Source of the DNA: Embiotoca jacksoni
Taxonomy: Eukaryota; Chordata; Actinopteri; Embiotocidae
Reading direction: 5' to 3'
NCBI GenBank assembly: GCA_022577435.1
Contig: JAKOON010000007.1
Location: forward strand, 23,445,532 to 23,509,531
DNA: 64,000 nt
Position numbers and translations under genes: made by a program. Positions 1 to 13,770 of this stretch are shown piece by piece. The notes under the pieces were generated by a model, which worked only from the letters and a program-made list of their open reading frames with translations, was not told the origin of the DNA and ran no database searches. Position 1 is the first letter of the stretch, and each line of letters begins with the position of its first letter.

Positions 1-2069
1 TTGTTGCTGAAATCTGAAGTGTCTCTTGTGTGATTGAGGCGAATTTTAAAGCAACAGAAGCAGTGTTTGCACTGCTAGCGTAACATTTTTGGGAAATGTG
101 GTTGTTTGTCTCCTTTCTGCATGACATATTTACTAGTATTATGGTCTGGACATTAAGTACACACGTTTGACTGCAGGGATCAGGAACTCCACTTGCAGCC
201 TGTTGTGATAACGTACCAATAATCCTCATCAGAGTGAGACATCCCCCAGGGTCTGACGCTGCCAGATGACATCACCATCTAGGTTTTCAAAGAGGTTCCA
301 AACAGTTTTGTAGTTTTTATTTTGGAGAGCAGACTCTTAAACAGAATACAGTAGATTCAAACCTCATTAGAAATCTCTGGTGGTGGAAATGCTTCTTGAG
401 ATTTGGTGTTAATTCAGCTACATAACAATCAAATCTACCATATTAGTTCAAATGCTGTTCTCTATATATAATATTCAGAATCCATCTGGGCCAAGATTAG
501 GTGTTGAGTTGCTTCATCGTTACATCTTTTACCCAAATATGATCCTATGTTAGAGATGAAATAACGAGTCAGAGCCGGTCCGTGCTGGTGGAACACATGA
601 GGCTCTACTTTAACCATCTAAGTGGACGCTCTGATTTATGTCCGAACGTACTTCAGATAGTTTAACGGTGGATAATCTGTGTACAAAGTAAGACGATGTG
701 GTCGACCCCGTTGCTAGGTGACGCATCTTTTTAAAAGAAGTGATTGGTTGATTTGAAGAAATGCACTCTTTGTGAGAAAGGGCACAGAATGAACAGTGAC
801 CTCCAATGGAAATAAAATGAACTGCGTATCAATATGAGACTGAACGTTGTTGTTGTTTGTGATCACTGATGATGAAGGTTGTTGTCACCAAACATCTTCC
901 ATCACTTCCATGTCTGTGTTGTTGAGTTGTGAGAGAAGTGACGTCTCTGATGAGATCCACCTCAAACATCCTCCTGCAGAGAATCTGGACACTTTCATTA
1001 ACGTGCCGTCATTCAGCGTCTGAACAATATTTTTCTGTACTTCCGTAATTTTCTCCTCTTAAGAAACTCTTCATCCTCTTAAAGTGCTCCTCCCTTTTGT
1101 TGTTCTTGATGTTTTGTCAATAATATTTGTCTTTACAAGGATCTACTCTTAACTTTAAGGAGAAATTCCTCGCAACTCTAAGAGTTTTCTAAGAATTTTG
1201 TCACCAGGAGGAACTTTAAGTCCGAGGAGTCTTTGTGAGTGCTATGCAGGTTTTAGTCGGTCAGTTGCACCGTCCCTTTCAGCTGCAACAATGCACCAAT
1301 CAGCATCCACGGGGAGAGGTCAGAGGTCATTGATCAGTCCTCAAGGGAAGAGGCTTTGTTCTCCACCTGAACAGCTGTTATCATGTGACCACATTCAGAT
1401 TACATCATGAAAACAGTGAAGGAGACGTAGTTCACATTATTGTCAGACAAACTAACTGAGAGTTTGAAAAAGCTGAAAGTGACTGATTTAAAGAAACTGA
1501 AGCTCAGTGCCTCACCAGAACAAAGAAAATCCACTTTTCACATTGTAGATTTAAATTGGAGTTACAGTCCTAACGGAGGAACATTCGGAGGTTCTGATTC
1601 ATCGTTAAGCTTCAGTTTTCTTGCGTTGAACCCATGTCTGCACCAGAAGCACATGTTTGTGATGAGGCTGTGTGGTGGTTTCATTCATAGAGATGAATGG
1701 ATGCTGTTGAGCAGTGGAACCGCTTTGGTAGATGTGTCACTGAGAGAAAGGCGACTGCTGAGACTTTTTCCTCAACGTCACGGACACACCTCTAACATGA
1801 GCGTCCACCACAGTACGGGATAGTCCTTTAACACACAAGTCATTTTCAGTCAACACATTTCTGCCCATAAATCTGATTTCTTGGTTGAAGTTGAGTGAGA
1901 AGTGGAGCTGTGGTTCATGTGGACGGTCCTCAGTCTGCCAACAATGGATGATGTCACCAGAGAAGAAACTCGTTGTTAGCAGTTAATCAATATCCTGGAT
2001 TCAGTAAGAAATTAAACTAATCGGATGTTTGTGTTGTGGCCAGATGCAACTTCCTCAACATCATGGCGC
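1..2069. other. Unique intergenic DNA
   Basis: No gene, RNA gene or strong repeat recognised. Frames here are short and lack coding character. Confidence 0.6.
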
Positions 2070-2102
2070 TGAAAGGTGTGTGTGTGTGTGTGTGAGAGAG
2101 AA

Positions 2103-2166
<64 letters not shown>

Positions 2167-2332
2167 AGGTTTTGTGCAACATATTTGATTTCATTAAATT
2201 AAATTCAAACAGGATTGTTTGACACGACAGCTTCAAAATCAATATTGTCACAGCATCTAAATCTAAATACCGTTTGTCAACATGTAAATATTGACACTGG
2301 ATTACAATTGATTTGTATGTACTTGTGTTCGT

Positions 2333-2410
<78 letters not shown>
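2070..2410. repeat. Clustered (TG)n microsatellites
   Basis: (TG)n tracts at 2078-2093, 2107-2163 and 2337-2408, separated by unique AT-rich sequence. Confidence 0.95.
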
Positions 2411-2415
<5 letters not shown>

Positions 2416-3950
2416 GGATGTCCCAGTCAGTCACGCCCTCTTGTTGTGGCGTGTTGACACGTGTTGGGCAACATGATATGTATTTTTAATCTTGAGATTC
2501 AGCTTTTAGAAATCTGAAGTTAGAGTTGAACTTGTTAAAGGTCCACCGTGACATGCAGGCAGTGATGATGTCTATTTATTCATTTGTAGAGAAGATTGTT
2601 TCGAACGTGGTGATATCAGAACCTTGATGGTGAGACACTCGATGACTCTGTAATTTAAAGGTTAAAAAAACGCGTGCTTGGTGCTGTAAATTAAGGTGTA
2701 TTTTTTATTGACTTAAAGTTTGACAACATTTTTGAATAATGTCTGTGAAAAGGAAGTACATTATTCATTTTTAAAAGATTATTTTTATGGGCATTTTACG
2801 CCTTTATTTGACAGCAGCAGTGAAATGAGGGGATAGAAAACGGGGCACTAACATGTACTTATTTTTATAATTATGTCAGTCCTCTGTTGGAAACAATGCT
2901 GAAGTGATTTCATAACTGGATTACTGGACACATCTTTGCTGCACAGAGAAGCAAGTATTATCCACAGAAAAAGTCAGTTCTGCTTTTTATTTTTTCAGTT
3001 TGCTGTGAGGCCAAAGAAACTTTAAAGAGCCAGTTGTGTGAAAACGGGCTGAAAAGAAGATTTTCCTTTGCAGAAGTTTGATGTGTCTTTATCACATGAT
3101 TCCTTGTGAATATGATCCATATCTAAACTATGACGAGTTCATGAGTAATTTAAAGAAAAGTAAGCAGATTGCAACTGATATTAAAATTTGATGTTAATTC
3201 AACGTTATTTTTGTGTCACATGGACGAGCCAAAAAAAATCCTTGGAAAGGAGTTGTTGCAACTCATGAACTCACTACGAAGTGCAATTTACGAATCTGCA
3301 GCTTTGACCGACATCCTGGAGACGGTGGTTCACCTTCGCAAAACCAGCTGGGAGAAAACACAGAACGGCAGGAAAGAAATGCTCAGTAACAACACATAAA
3401 GAGTTTTTTCTTTCTGTTGGATGCACATTGATAACGAGCGCATTTTGTGTGAATCATTTTCATACCCAAATATCTACAACAGAGGTGGAGAGTGACAGTT
3501 AAGGTTATTTTCCAACAGTTCCGTCTCCAACACGGCTTCCGGAGTGAATCTCCTTCGTTAAAGTCGATGCATCATCTACGCTGAAGAGGCAGCGAGTCAG
3601 TTTCTGACGGAAGACGCTCGTAGCCGCGACGATCTGAACATAGCAGATCGGATCGGCAGGAAGTTTGTAGAAAAACAAAAGAAAATTCTGGGAAAATTTT
3701 CAAAATTTAACACCCATGTCATAAACCACTTGGTCATAAAAACTATATCACCATGTGTCTTTTAATTTGGACAAGAAACACATTTTCCTCCTGCTACAGA
3801 CACGATAGGTGAAATAGTTCCGCAATAAACAGGAGGATTCATGTTTTAATGACTAAAACACAGCAGCTGTATTAACTTTGTCTGCAGGCTGTAGCATAAA
3901 GTAGGAAATGAAAACAATGAACAAACAACAGACAAAAATAAACTGTTTAC
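2411..3950. other. Unique intergenic DNA with one coding-like small frame
   Basis: Mostly AT-rich. An ATG-started frame at 3220-3399 (59 codons: MDEPKKILGKELLQLMNSLR onward) has helix-like composition but no recognised relative. Confidence 0.5.
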
Positions 3951-6900
3951 CAACATTAATCAACATTTAGCAACATTTAGCAGCATTTAGCAACATTTAG
4001 CAACATGTATCAACATTTACCAACATTTAGCAACATGTATCAACATTTACCAACATTTAGCAACATGTATCAACATTTACCAACATTTGCCAACATTTAG
4101 CAACATGTATCAACATTTACCAACATTTGCCAACATTTAGCAACATTTAGCAACATGTATCAACATTTACCAACATGTATCAACATTTACCAACATTTAG
4201 CAACATGTATCAACATTTACCAACATTTACCAACATTTAGCAACATGTATCAACATTTACCAACATTTACCAACATGTATCAACATGTATCAACATTTAG
4301 CAACATATATCAACATTTAGCAACATTTAGCAACATGTATCAACATTTACCAACATTTACCAACATTTACCAACATGTATCAACATTTAGCAACATTTAG
4401 CAACATGTATCAACATTTAGCAACATGTATCAACATGTATCAACATTTAGCAACATGTATCAACATTTACCAACATTTAGCAACATGTATCAACATTTAC
4501 CAACATTTACCAATATGTATCAACATTTACCAACATGTATCAACATTTAGCAACATTTACCAACATTTACCAACATGTATCAACATTTACCAACATGTAT
4601 CAACATTTAGCAACATTTAGCAACATTTAGCAACATGTATCAACATTTACCAACATTTACCAACATTTAGCAACATTTACCAACATTTAGCAACATTTAG
4701 CAACATGTATCAACATTTACCAACATTTACCAACATGTATCAACATTTAGCAACATGTATCAACATTTACCAACATGTATCAACATTTAGCAACATTTAG
4801 CAACATTTAGCAACATGTATCAACATTTACCAACATTTGCCAACATTTAGCAACATTTAGCAACATGTATCAACATTTACCAACATTTACCAACATGTAT
4901 CAACATTTACCAACATTTTGCAACATGTATCAACATGTATCAACATTTACCAACATTTACCAACATGTATCAACATGTATCAACATTTACCAACATTTAC
5001 CAACATGTATCAACATGTATCAACATTTACCAACATTTACCAACATGTATCAACATGTATCAACATTTGCCAACATTTAGCAACATGTATCAACATTTCC
5101 CAACATTTAGCAACATTTGGCAACATGTATCAACATTTACCAACTTTTAGCAACATGTATCAACATTTACCAACTTTTAGCAACATGTATCAACATTTAC
5201 CAACGTTTAGCAACATGTTTCAACATGTATCAACATGTATCAACATTTACCAACATTTAGCAACATGTAGCAACATGTACCAACATTTACCAACATGTAT
5301 CAACATTTACCAACATTTAGCAACATGTACCAACATGTACCAACATTTACCAACATGTATCAACATTTATCAACATGTATCAACATTTACCAACTTTTAG
5401 CAACATGTATCAACATTTACCAACATTTAGCAACATGTTTCAACATGTATCAACATGTATCAACATTTACCAACATTTAGCAACATGTAGCAACATGTAC
5501 CAACATTTACCAACATGTATCAACATTTACCAACATTTAGCAACATGTAGCAACATGTACCAACATTTACCAACATGTATCAACATTTATCAACATGTAT
5601 CAACATTTACCAACATTTAGCAACATGTATCAACATTTACCAACATTTAGCAGCATTTAGCAACATGTATCAACATGTACCAACATTTACCAACATTTAG
5701 CAACATGTATCAACATTTACCAACACGTATCAACATTTACCAACATTTACCAACATTTACCAACATGTATCAACATTTAGCAACATTTAGCAACATGTAT
5801 CAACATTTAGCAACATGTATCAACATGTATCAACATTTAGCAACATGTATCAACATTTACCAACATGTATCAACATTTACCAACATTTAGCAACATGTAT
5901 CAACATTTACCAACATTTACTAACATTTAGCAACATGTATCAACATTTACCAACATTTAGCAACATTTAGCAACATGTATCAACATTTACCAACATTTAG
6001 CAACGTGTATCAACATTTACCAACATTTGCCAACATTTAGCAACATTTAGCAACATGTATCAACATTTACCAACATGTATCAACATTTACCAACATTTAC
6101 CAACATTTAGCAACATGTATCAACATTTACCAACATTTACCAACATGTATCAACATTTACCAACATGTATCAACATTTACCAACATTTACCAACATTTAG
6201 CAACATGTATCAACATTTAGCAACATTTAGCAACATGTATCAACATTTACCAACATTTACCAACATTTAGCAACATGTATCAACATTTACCAACATTTGC
6301 CAACATTTAGCAACATTTAGCAACATGTATCAACATTTACCAACATTTACCAACATGTATCAACATTTACCAACATGTATCAACATTTACCAACATTTAG
6401 CAACATGTATCAACATGTATCAACATTTACCAACATTTACCAACATGTATCAACATGTATCAACATGTATCAACATTTACCAACATTTACCAACATGTAT
6501 CAACATGTATCAACATTTACCAACATTTGCCAACATTTAGCAACATGTATCAACATTTACCAACATTTAGCAACATTTAGCAACATGTATCAACATTTAC
6601 CAACGTTTACCAACATTTACCAACATTTAGCAACATGTTTCAACATGTATCAACATGTATCAACGTTTACCAACATTTAGCAACATGTAGCAACATGTAC
6701 CAACATGTACCAACATTTACCAACATGTATCAACATTTATCAACATGTATCAACATTTACCAACATTTAGCAACATGTATCAACATTTACCAACATTTAG
6801 CAGCATTTAGCAACATGTACCAACATTTACCAACATTTACCAACATGTATCAACATTTAGCAACATGTATCAACATTTACCAACATGTATCAACATTTAG

Positions 6901-8340
6901 CAACATTTAGCAACATTTAGCAACATGTATCAACATTTACCAACATTTGCCAACATTTAGCAACATGTATCAACATTTACCAACGTTTACCAACATTTAC
7001 CAACATTTAGCAACATGTTTCAACATGTATCAACATGTATCAACATTTACCAACATTTAGCAACATGTAGCAACATGTACCAACATGTACCAACATTTAC
7101 CAACATGTATCAACATTTATCAACATGTATCAACATTTACCAACATTTAGCAACATGTATCAACATTTACCAACATTTACCAACATTTACCAACATGTAT
7201 CAACATTTAGCAACATTTAGCAACATGTATCAACATTTAGCAACATGTATCAACATGTATCAACATTTAGCAACATGTATCAACATTTACCAACATGTAT
7301 CAACATTTACCAACATTTAGCAACATGTATCAACATTTACCAACATTTACTAACATTTAGCAACATGTATCAACATTTACCAACATTTAGCAACATTTAG
7401 CAACATGTATCAACATTTACCAACATTTAGCAACGTGTATCAACATTTACCAACATTTGCCAACATTTAGCAACATTTAGCAACATGTATCAACATTTAC
7501 CAACATGTATCAACATTTACCAACATTTAGCAACATGTATCAACATTTACCAACATTTACCAACATGTATCAACATTTACCAACATGTATCAACATTTAC
7601 CAACATTTACCAACATGTATCAACATGTATCAACATTTACCAACATTTACCAACATTTAGCAACATGTATCAACATTTACCAACATTTACCAACATTTAG
7701 CAACATGTATCAACATTTACCAACGTTTACCAACATTTACCAACATTTAGCAACATGTTTCAACATGTATCAACATGTATCAACGTTTACCAACATTTAG
7801 CAACATGTAGCAACATGTACCAACATGTACCAACATTTACCAACATGTATCAACATTTATCAACATGTATCAACATTTACCAACATTTAGCAACATGTAT
7901 CAACATTTACCAACATTTAGCAGCATTTAGCAACATGTACCAACATTTACCAACATTTAGCAACATTTAGCAACATGTATCAACATTTACCAACATTTAG
8001 CAGCATTTAGCAACATGTACCAACATTTACCAACATTTAGCAACATGTATCAACATTTACCAACACGTATCAACATTTACCAACATTTACCAACATTTAC
8101 CAACATTTATCAACATTTAGCAACATTTAGCAACATGTATCAACATTTAGCAACATGTATCAACATTTACCAACATGTATCAACATTTAGCAACATGTAT
8201 CAACATGTATCAACATTTAGCAACATATATCAACATTTAGCAACATTTAGCAACATGTATCAACATGTATCAACATTTAGCAACATGTATCAACATTTAC
8301 CAACATTTAGCAACATGTATCAACATTTACCAACATTTAT
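3951..8340. repeat. 10-bp minisatellite, about 439 units
   Basis: Units are CAACATTTAC, CAACATGTAT and CAACATTTAG, with rare variants such as CAACGTTTAC, CAACACGTAT, TAACATTTAG and CAGCATTTAG. Every unit I checked is exactly 10 bases, so the register is kept for 4.39 kb. Because 30 bases is 10 codons, each frame reads MYQHLPTFTN-like repeats; TAG-containing units cut these into many frames of up to about 160 codons. No start context, splice sites or non-repeat coding support a gene. Confidence 0.97.
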
Positions 8341-8859
8341 CAATTCATCATGGCAAACACATGACGAGACAGACCGTGTTCAGTGGAATAGTCAGGTCAG
8401 CATGACCCACAGAGCAACATGAAGAGGAAACACATCAGGTTTAAACAAACTGAAATATCTTCACTATAATGTGGACATTTACAGTTTCACCCTGCTAATC
8501 ACTTGGAAGTGTCAGTTTGTTGAGTATCACACATGTTCTGCTCTTTTACGTTTCTTTGAAGGAAATTTTGACTGAAAAAATACAACTGTATCTGTCATCA
8601 TTTATTATCAGACAATTCCACCGGCCCAGTCTGTGCATGACACAGGAATAATGAGCGACATACAGATAAAACATGAGAAAAACAGAGCAAGAGGAACAAC
8701 TGTCATCTTCCCTGCCAGTAAGTCACAAACATTTTGCATCCTGCCTTCCTAAACTGCACAAACCGTGGAATATTGTGTTTCTATTTCTGTCTGTTTCATC
8801 TTGTTAATCAATTGGGATGATCAATAGTGAGGCGGACCTTTTTTTAATTGAACATCATG

Positions 8860-9180
8860 TTTCCGAGGGGACTTTATATCAGTGTAATCAACGTGGAGGA
8901 GAACAGAGAGAAGGCCGACTCTCTTTAATGTTAATGAATTAGGCGAGTTGCTTGTAACACATCACAGCGTAATTAAATGATACGGGCCGAGCATCGACGA
9001 GCACGGGGCATATTAGATGTGCTACTTAATGCGATCAGGCAAATCCAAGCGCCGTATTGATCAGCCACTTAATGTTCTCAGCCTCAACCCTCGACCTCCA
9101 TTTCATTTTCCAGTCATTACAGTCGGCCGCCAGGATTTGGTGGAGCTGTAGGCAACACGATGATGCATCCGGAGACGGAA
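8860..9180. promoter_or_regulatory. Candidate conserved non-coding element
   Basis: Repeat-free stretch with balanced composition and many TAAT/ATTA homeodomain-type sites (TTAATGTTAATGAATTAG, GCGTAATTAAATGA, CTACTTAATGCGATC). Open frames are short. The call rests on texture only; conservation was not tested. Confidence 0.25.
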
Positions 9181-9698
9181 AAAAGGAAGAAAGGAAGGGA
9201 GGTGGGTCTGATGTATATCACTACCTTTAACACTCTCCCCCTAAGTTCAAATCAATGAGTGTCGCTAATGGCTAAATGCTAAATATACCCGTCTACCGCT
9301 GGCAGGAGAGCAATTCATCCTGGCTGGGTCCCATCAGACCGGGCCCCTGAAGCCATCACACCAGCAGACATTTTGGAGCCCCGACTGGAGAACTATCGAT
9401 GAGTCCATGAATTGGGAAGGTGGAGGGCTCCAGAGGGGGCAGGTGGAGGAGGAAAGACACAAGAAAGGAAAGGTATTGATCTGCTCTCTTATTCAGAAAG
9501 TTCAACTGCAGTGACTTGTTGGCCTGTATAAAACAACATGAGCGGAGATCAATGAGGAGTCGGGGAGGAACTGCTTTTAAGAGAGAGGTGGTGGTGGGAT
9601 TAGAGGACAGCAGGATGTGAGTTTATACACCGAGTCCTGAGAGTCGCTTGTCTGAACCAGTGACTGGATATAAAAATGTTCGTAGCTTCAGGTCTGTA

Positions 9699-10220
9699 AA
9701 ATGGTTCCGATCCAGAAGTGTCTTCAGCTGCAATACCAGCGAGTGCCACTAGAGGTCGGCTCCAAAAAGCCTCCGGCTCCATAGACTCCCATTCAACTTC
9801 TCTCATCAAATCCAAAGTGAATAAAATGTGTCCATCAGTTATCTCGGTGTTGTTAGCTAAAGTCACTCCTTCTTATTAGTTTTCTGGAGGTCCATCTGAA
9901 AATAATCCCTCATTCATTAGAAAAGAAGATTCAAGAAGACCTGTTTTTGGGGGTGTGTCTGTTTGATTGACAGGCCTGTGGTGCAGTCAGGTTACAGCTA
10001 CCGGTGGGCGGGACATAGTATCGTCAGGTTTCCGATCAGATCTGTCAGATCCACCGCTGGCTCCTCCCCCAGCTCGTCCAAATATGGTCACTTCCTGCTC
10101 CAAACCGCTCCAAACCAGTAAGATGGTGACGGACAGAATCTGAACTGGAGGATTCATAACGTTCACAAACCAACGATGACATCACTGATGGATGATGACA
10201 TCACTGATGGTTGATGCTTG
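9699..10220 (-). repeat. Dispersed repeat, copy A
   Basis: About 520 bases nearly identical to the reverse complement of 35612-36135. Shared stretches include GGATCGGAACCATT, the Leu-Val-Ala-Leu-Ala-Gly-coding block and a doubled GATGACATCACTGATGG at the end. The 50-codon open frame common to both copies (ANNTEITDGHILFTLDLMRE) belongs to the repeat, not to a host gene. The family is unidentified. Confidence 0.8.
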
Positions 10221-13200
10221 TGTGGACCTCCAGGTTGGAACGGGTTAATACTTGAACAGGCTTGTTCTAGCAGAAATGAGTGAGATGCTGTGGTTTCAAC
10301 TTGTTTGTCAGATCACCTTCACAATGTGTCCATTTTTTTGCAAATTAAGATTTCGTTTCTAGTTTTTCCCCCCCAAAAAATGTGCAGCAATATATCCAGA
10401 CTTCTTCCAGATGTCCATCTATCATTGCTTTCTGCAGCAACAACCAACTACGACTGAAGTCTTTAAAGTAAAGAAGAAAGCAGGAGGTGCCTTCAGATCA
10501 GCGCTGCATATCCATGCTAAACAAAAATGCTAATATCTGATAATATTTGTATCAAGTGTGAGATGCCCCTGAATGTGACCTTCACTGTTTGAACTCCATT
10601 TTCATTTCACTCTTTCTTCAAGTGGTCAGATTTCTGAGAGCCATCCAAATCAACATTCATGAGGCTAAAATGTTTTTCTTCATTCCCCAAAAGTTAACCT
10701 TTTACAGCACTACATTCCTCGTTCAGCCGCAGCATCCTGCAGTTTCTGGATGTCAACATCAATTGCTCTCATCACACGGCAACATTAATATGTAAAAGTT
10801 ACACATTTGGCTTCAAAGCTTTAATTTTGAGCACGGGAAGAGACACTTGTACATTCATGCCCGTGCTTGCCTGGAGGAGCCTCATTAATAATCATGCTCC
10901 TGCAGAATAAAGCACTCCAGTTACTTGATTTAGCTGGTGCAGCATCCCTCAACCTGCCTGACCACAGCAGCATCGGAGGAGCGAAGAGGAGCCACCGCTT
11001 CCTGTTGAACACTCATGTTCAAAAAGTTTCGTTAGAACAGCCACATCCCTCCTCATAGCACGTTACTCTTCATAACTCCTCACAAACCGTTTGATGCAAA
11101 ATATACAGACACTCCAGTATCACTTTCATTCAAGTTTTAAGACCAGAGAGGGTTGAAAGTGACAAATTTAATTGTTTTGAATAGTAATTTTATTAAGCTA
11201 TTAATTCATTAATCATGAACCATCAGAATGCCCTGTGTCTTTTCTATTGTCTGTCCCTAAACGTCATCACTGTAGGCAGGAAGCGCTGCAGTGATGATCA
11301 GGGTGGGAAAATAAAGGGGCTGAAATACAAGTCAAATCTACTATTTGGATCACTCTTCATTTTATGAGGGGCAACGGAGGATAGACATGTCCACCCTCCA
11401 GGACATCCACCGACCACGAGGTTCTTCTGTGTCTCTTTGCATGTCTGTCTGTGTGTCACAGATTGTATAGAAAAGTGTTCGTAGCTTCCGGCTCTGAAAA
11501 ATGAGGGCTAGTTTGGAGAAGTTTGGAGCAGGAAGTGACCAGATGCCTCACTGCCAACCTTCAGGTGTAAAAACAATACTTTCACTGATTCATTGTGGGA
11601 CTTTTATTTACCCCAGTTCACAGCTTTGATTAATCTAAAGTAAAATAATCAATCTTTCTTTCACCTTCCACACCGTTAATCTGTCATAACCTCCCCTTCA
11701 CCTCCTCTGGTTCTCCACAACGACTACTTGCTGTGTTAAGTTTGTATTTCCCAGAGAATCTCTGGTAGTTTGGGATCGTGAACTGTGATATGGAGTCATC
11801 GTATTTCTAGATCTGTCCATGTTTTGTCACTGTTGAATTTAACCATAATCTACTGATCTTAGAGATCAGAGAGGAGGACAGTACTGTACTTATTATTTTC
11901 ATTGTCATTCAGTCACATGTGAGGATGAAAATCATTGAGTGAGTCTTCAAATCTTGTTCGAAAACACTTATTTTTTTGTCATGTCTCCATTTTTTGTTTT
12001 TCAGTATTTATTACAGCTCCACCTGTAATGGTTATTTTGGCTTCATTTGGTTTCTTGTTTTTTTTCTTTTATTTCTTCAATAGCTGCCTATAATATGGTT
12101 TTCATTTTGCGATAATTACTTGACTTGTTTTTGATTACCTAATTTGTTTTAATACAATCTGGTGTATTTTAACTATGAAGTTGCACTTTGGTGTTTAAAT
12201 GAGCCATATGAATAAAACCGAGCTGACTTAAATATCTGAGCTCATATATGAAACACTGAATGGAGGTTTTTAATAAATGTCCACATGTTTGTTGAACTGT
12301 TAAACACAACGATATTAAACACAAACATAAGTCAACACAAAGTGGAGCTGACAGCTGGAACAAACCTTCAAGTCACGTGACAGTTTTCATGATTTTTGAG
12401 TAGGAAATGTATCATTGTGCATGTTTCATCATGTTGTGTTTCACCACATCAAAAAATCACAATAACTTCACTCTTTCCTCTTCCTCTGAAAATATCTCTC
12501 TCCTGTTTGTTTTTCTGCACTACACAATCCCCCCCGAGGTTCAGGAAGTATTGTACATGCACTTCGTCCCTGAACTTTTGCACACCTGCTGTGTATATAT
12601 TGTCAAAGAGTTTAAGCTCGCTCTGATGTTGCGCTTGTTGTCAGTCCCTCTTCTGAAAGAAACATTGGAGCAGCTGTTGAGATATTTCACTGAAAACAAC
12701 AAATGTCAGGCTGGTGACGGCTCTAAATGAAATGTCAGGAGATCACCGGCGTCATTAAGATTCATCCTCTGAGAACAGAGTGTCAGTGAGAGCTTCATGA
12801 CAATCAGTCCACTGTGTGCTGACGTATTTCTGTTGGACCCTCAGTGCTGGGCGGTCAGACCGGTATGCATGAAGTCCTGGAACCCTCCCTATCCAGAACC
12901 CCCCCCCCCCCCCCCCACCCGTATGAGGATGGTGCTGTCTGGGTCGTACTTAGCTGACTCTGTAGCTTTCCTTCCAGGAGAGATTCATCAGTTTCTTCAT
13001 CAGCGTCATCATGAAACTATTCAGACAGATCATAAACACTTTTAATAGGCCTCTCGTAAACTCCTGTTTCTAGAGTTTACAGAGTTAATCTGCTCATCTG
13101 TTATAAAAAGATATCATCCAGCAGCATGACCTCTAGCTGAAAAACAGGTCACCTGTGTGTCCAGGTGTCAACAAGCCAAAGTCTGCTCAGAGCAGTACGG

Positions 13201-13770
13201 TGAGATCCGACTGTAAACAAACAAACAAAACACTGCAAATACAGAAAACACACACAAACAACCTGCAAAGATCTGCACAGCTGGATCAGTTTCCAACATT
13301 ACTGATGGATGGCTGACTTATGTAGATGCATGGTCACCATGGCAACAATGTGCGTATCATGTGTCCGTCACTTTTTAGACATATTTCTGTTGTATTTGCA
13401 GTTTGTTTGGTTTTGGTTTCTGTATTTGGATTTATGCAGAAATATATAAAATTCTGTACACTGGTTGGCCCAGCTAGCTGTAATAGAAACTCACTAGTTT
13501 CCATTATATAAAATGTTATATATTTCTGCATAAATCCAAAATCCTGTCATTCAAATAAAAAAACATTAGGTTTGATCATTTTTTATTGAAGAAAATGATA
13601 CAAGACTACATTTCTGTGAGGGGCAAAACTATGTGTACCTCCAGGATTAGCAGTTCATTCAAAGGGGAAGTTAAGAGTCAGGTGTTTTCAGTAAAATATA
13701 ACTTTTTGGTTGAAATGATAAGTGTTATGTGTAAAGAAGGGAAAACGCTGAGGAACCTGATCTCCTCTGT
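10221..13770. other. Unique intergenic DNA
   Basis: Contains the repeat fragment at 11465, a C run at 12899-12916 and AT-rich segments. The stretch around 10800-10960 is repeat-free and homeodomain-site rich (CATTAATAATCATGC). No gene recognised. Confidence 0.55.
11465..11550 (-). repeat. Fragment of the same dispersed repeat
   Basis: TGTTCGTAGCTTCCGGCTCTG and TTTGGAGCAGGAAGTGACC resemble segments beside and inside copies A and B. It is a short rearranged remnant. Confidence 0.4.

Noticed and set aside
4155..8422. Many MYQHLPTFTN-repeat proteins
   Set aside because: All are readings of the 10-bp minisatellite in successive phases, ended by the TAG-containing unit.
9600..9866. 88-residue gene, also seen at 35968-36240
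   Set aside because: The shared frame lies in a dispersed repeat present in both orientations.
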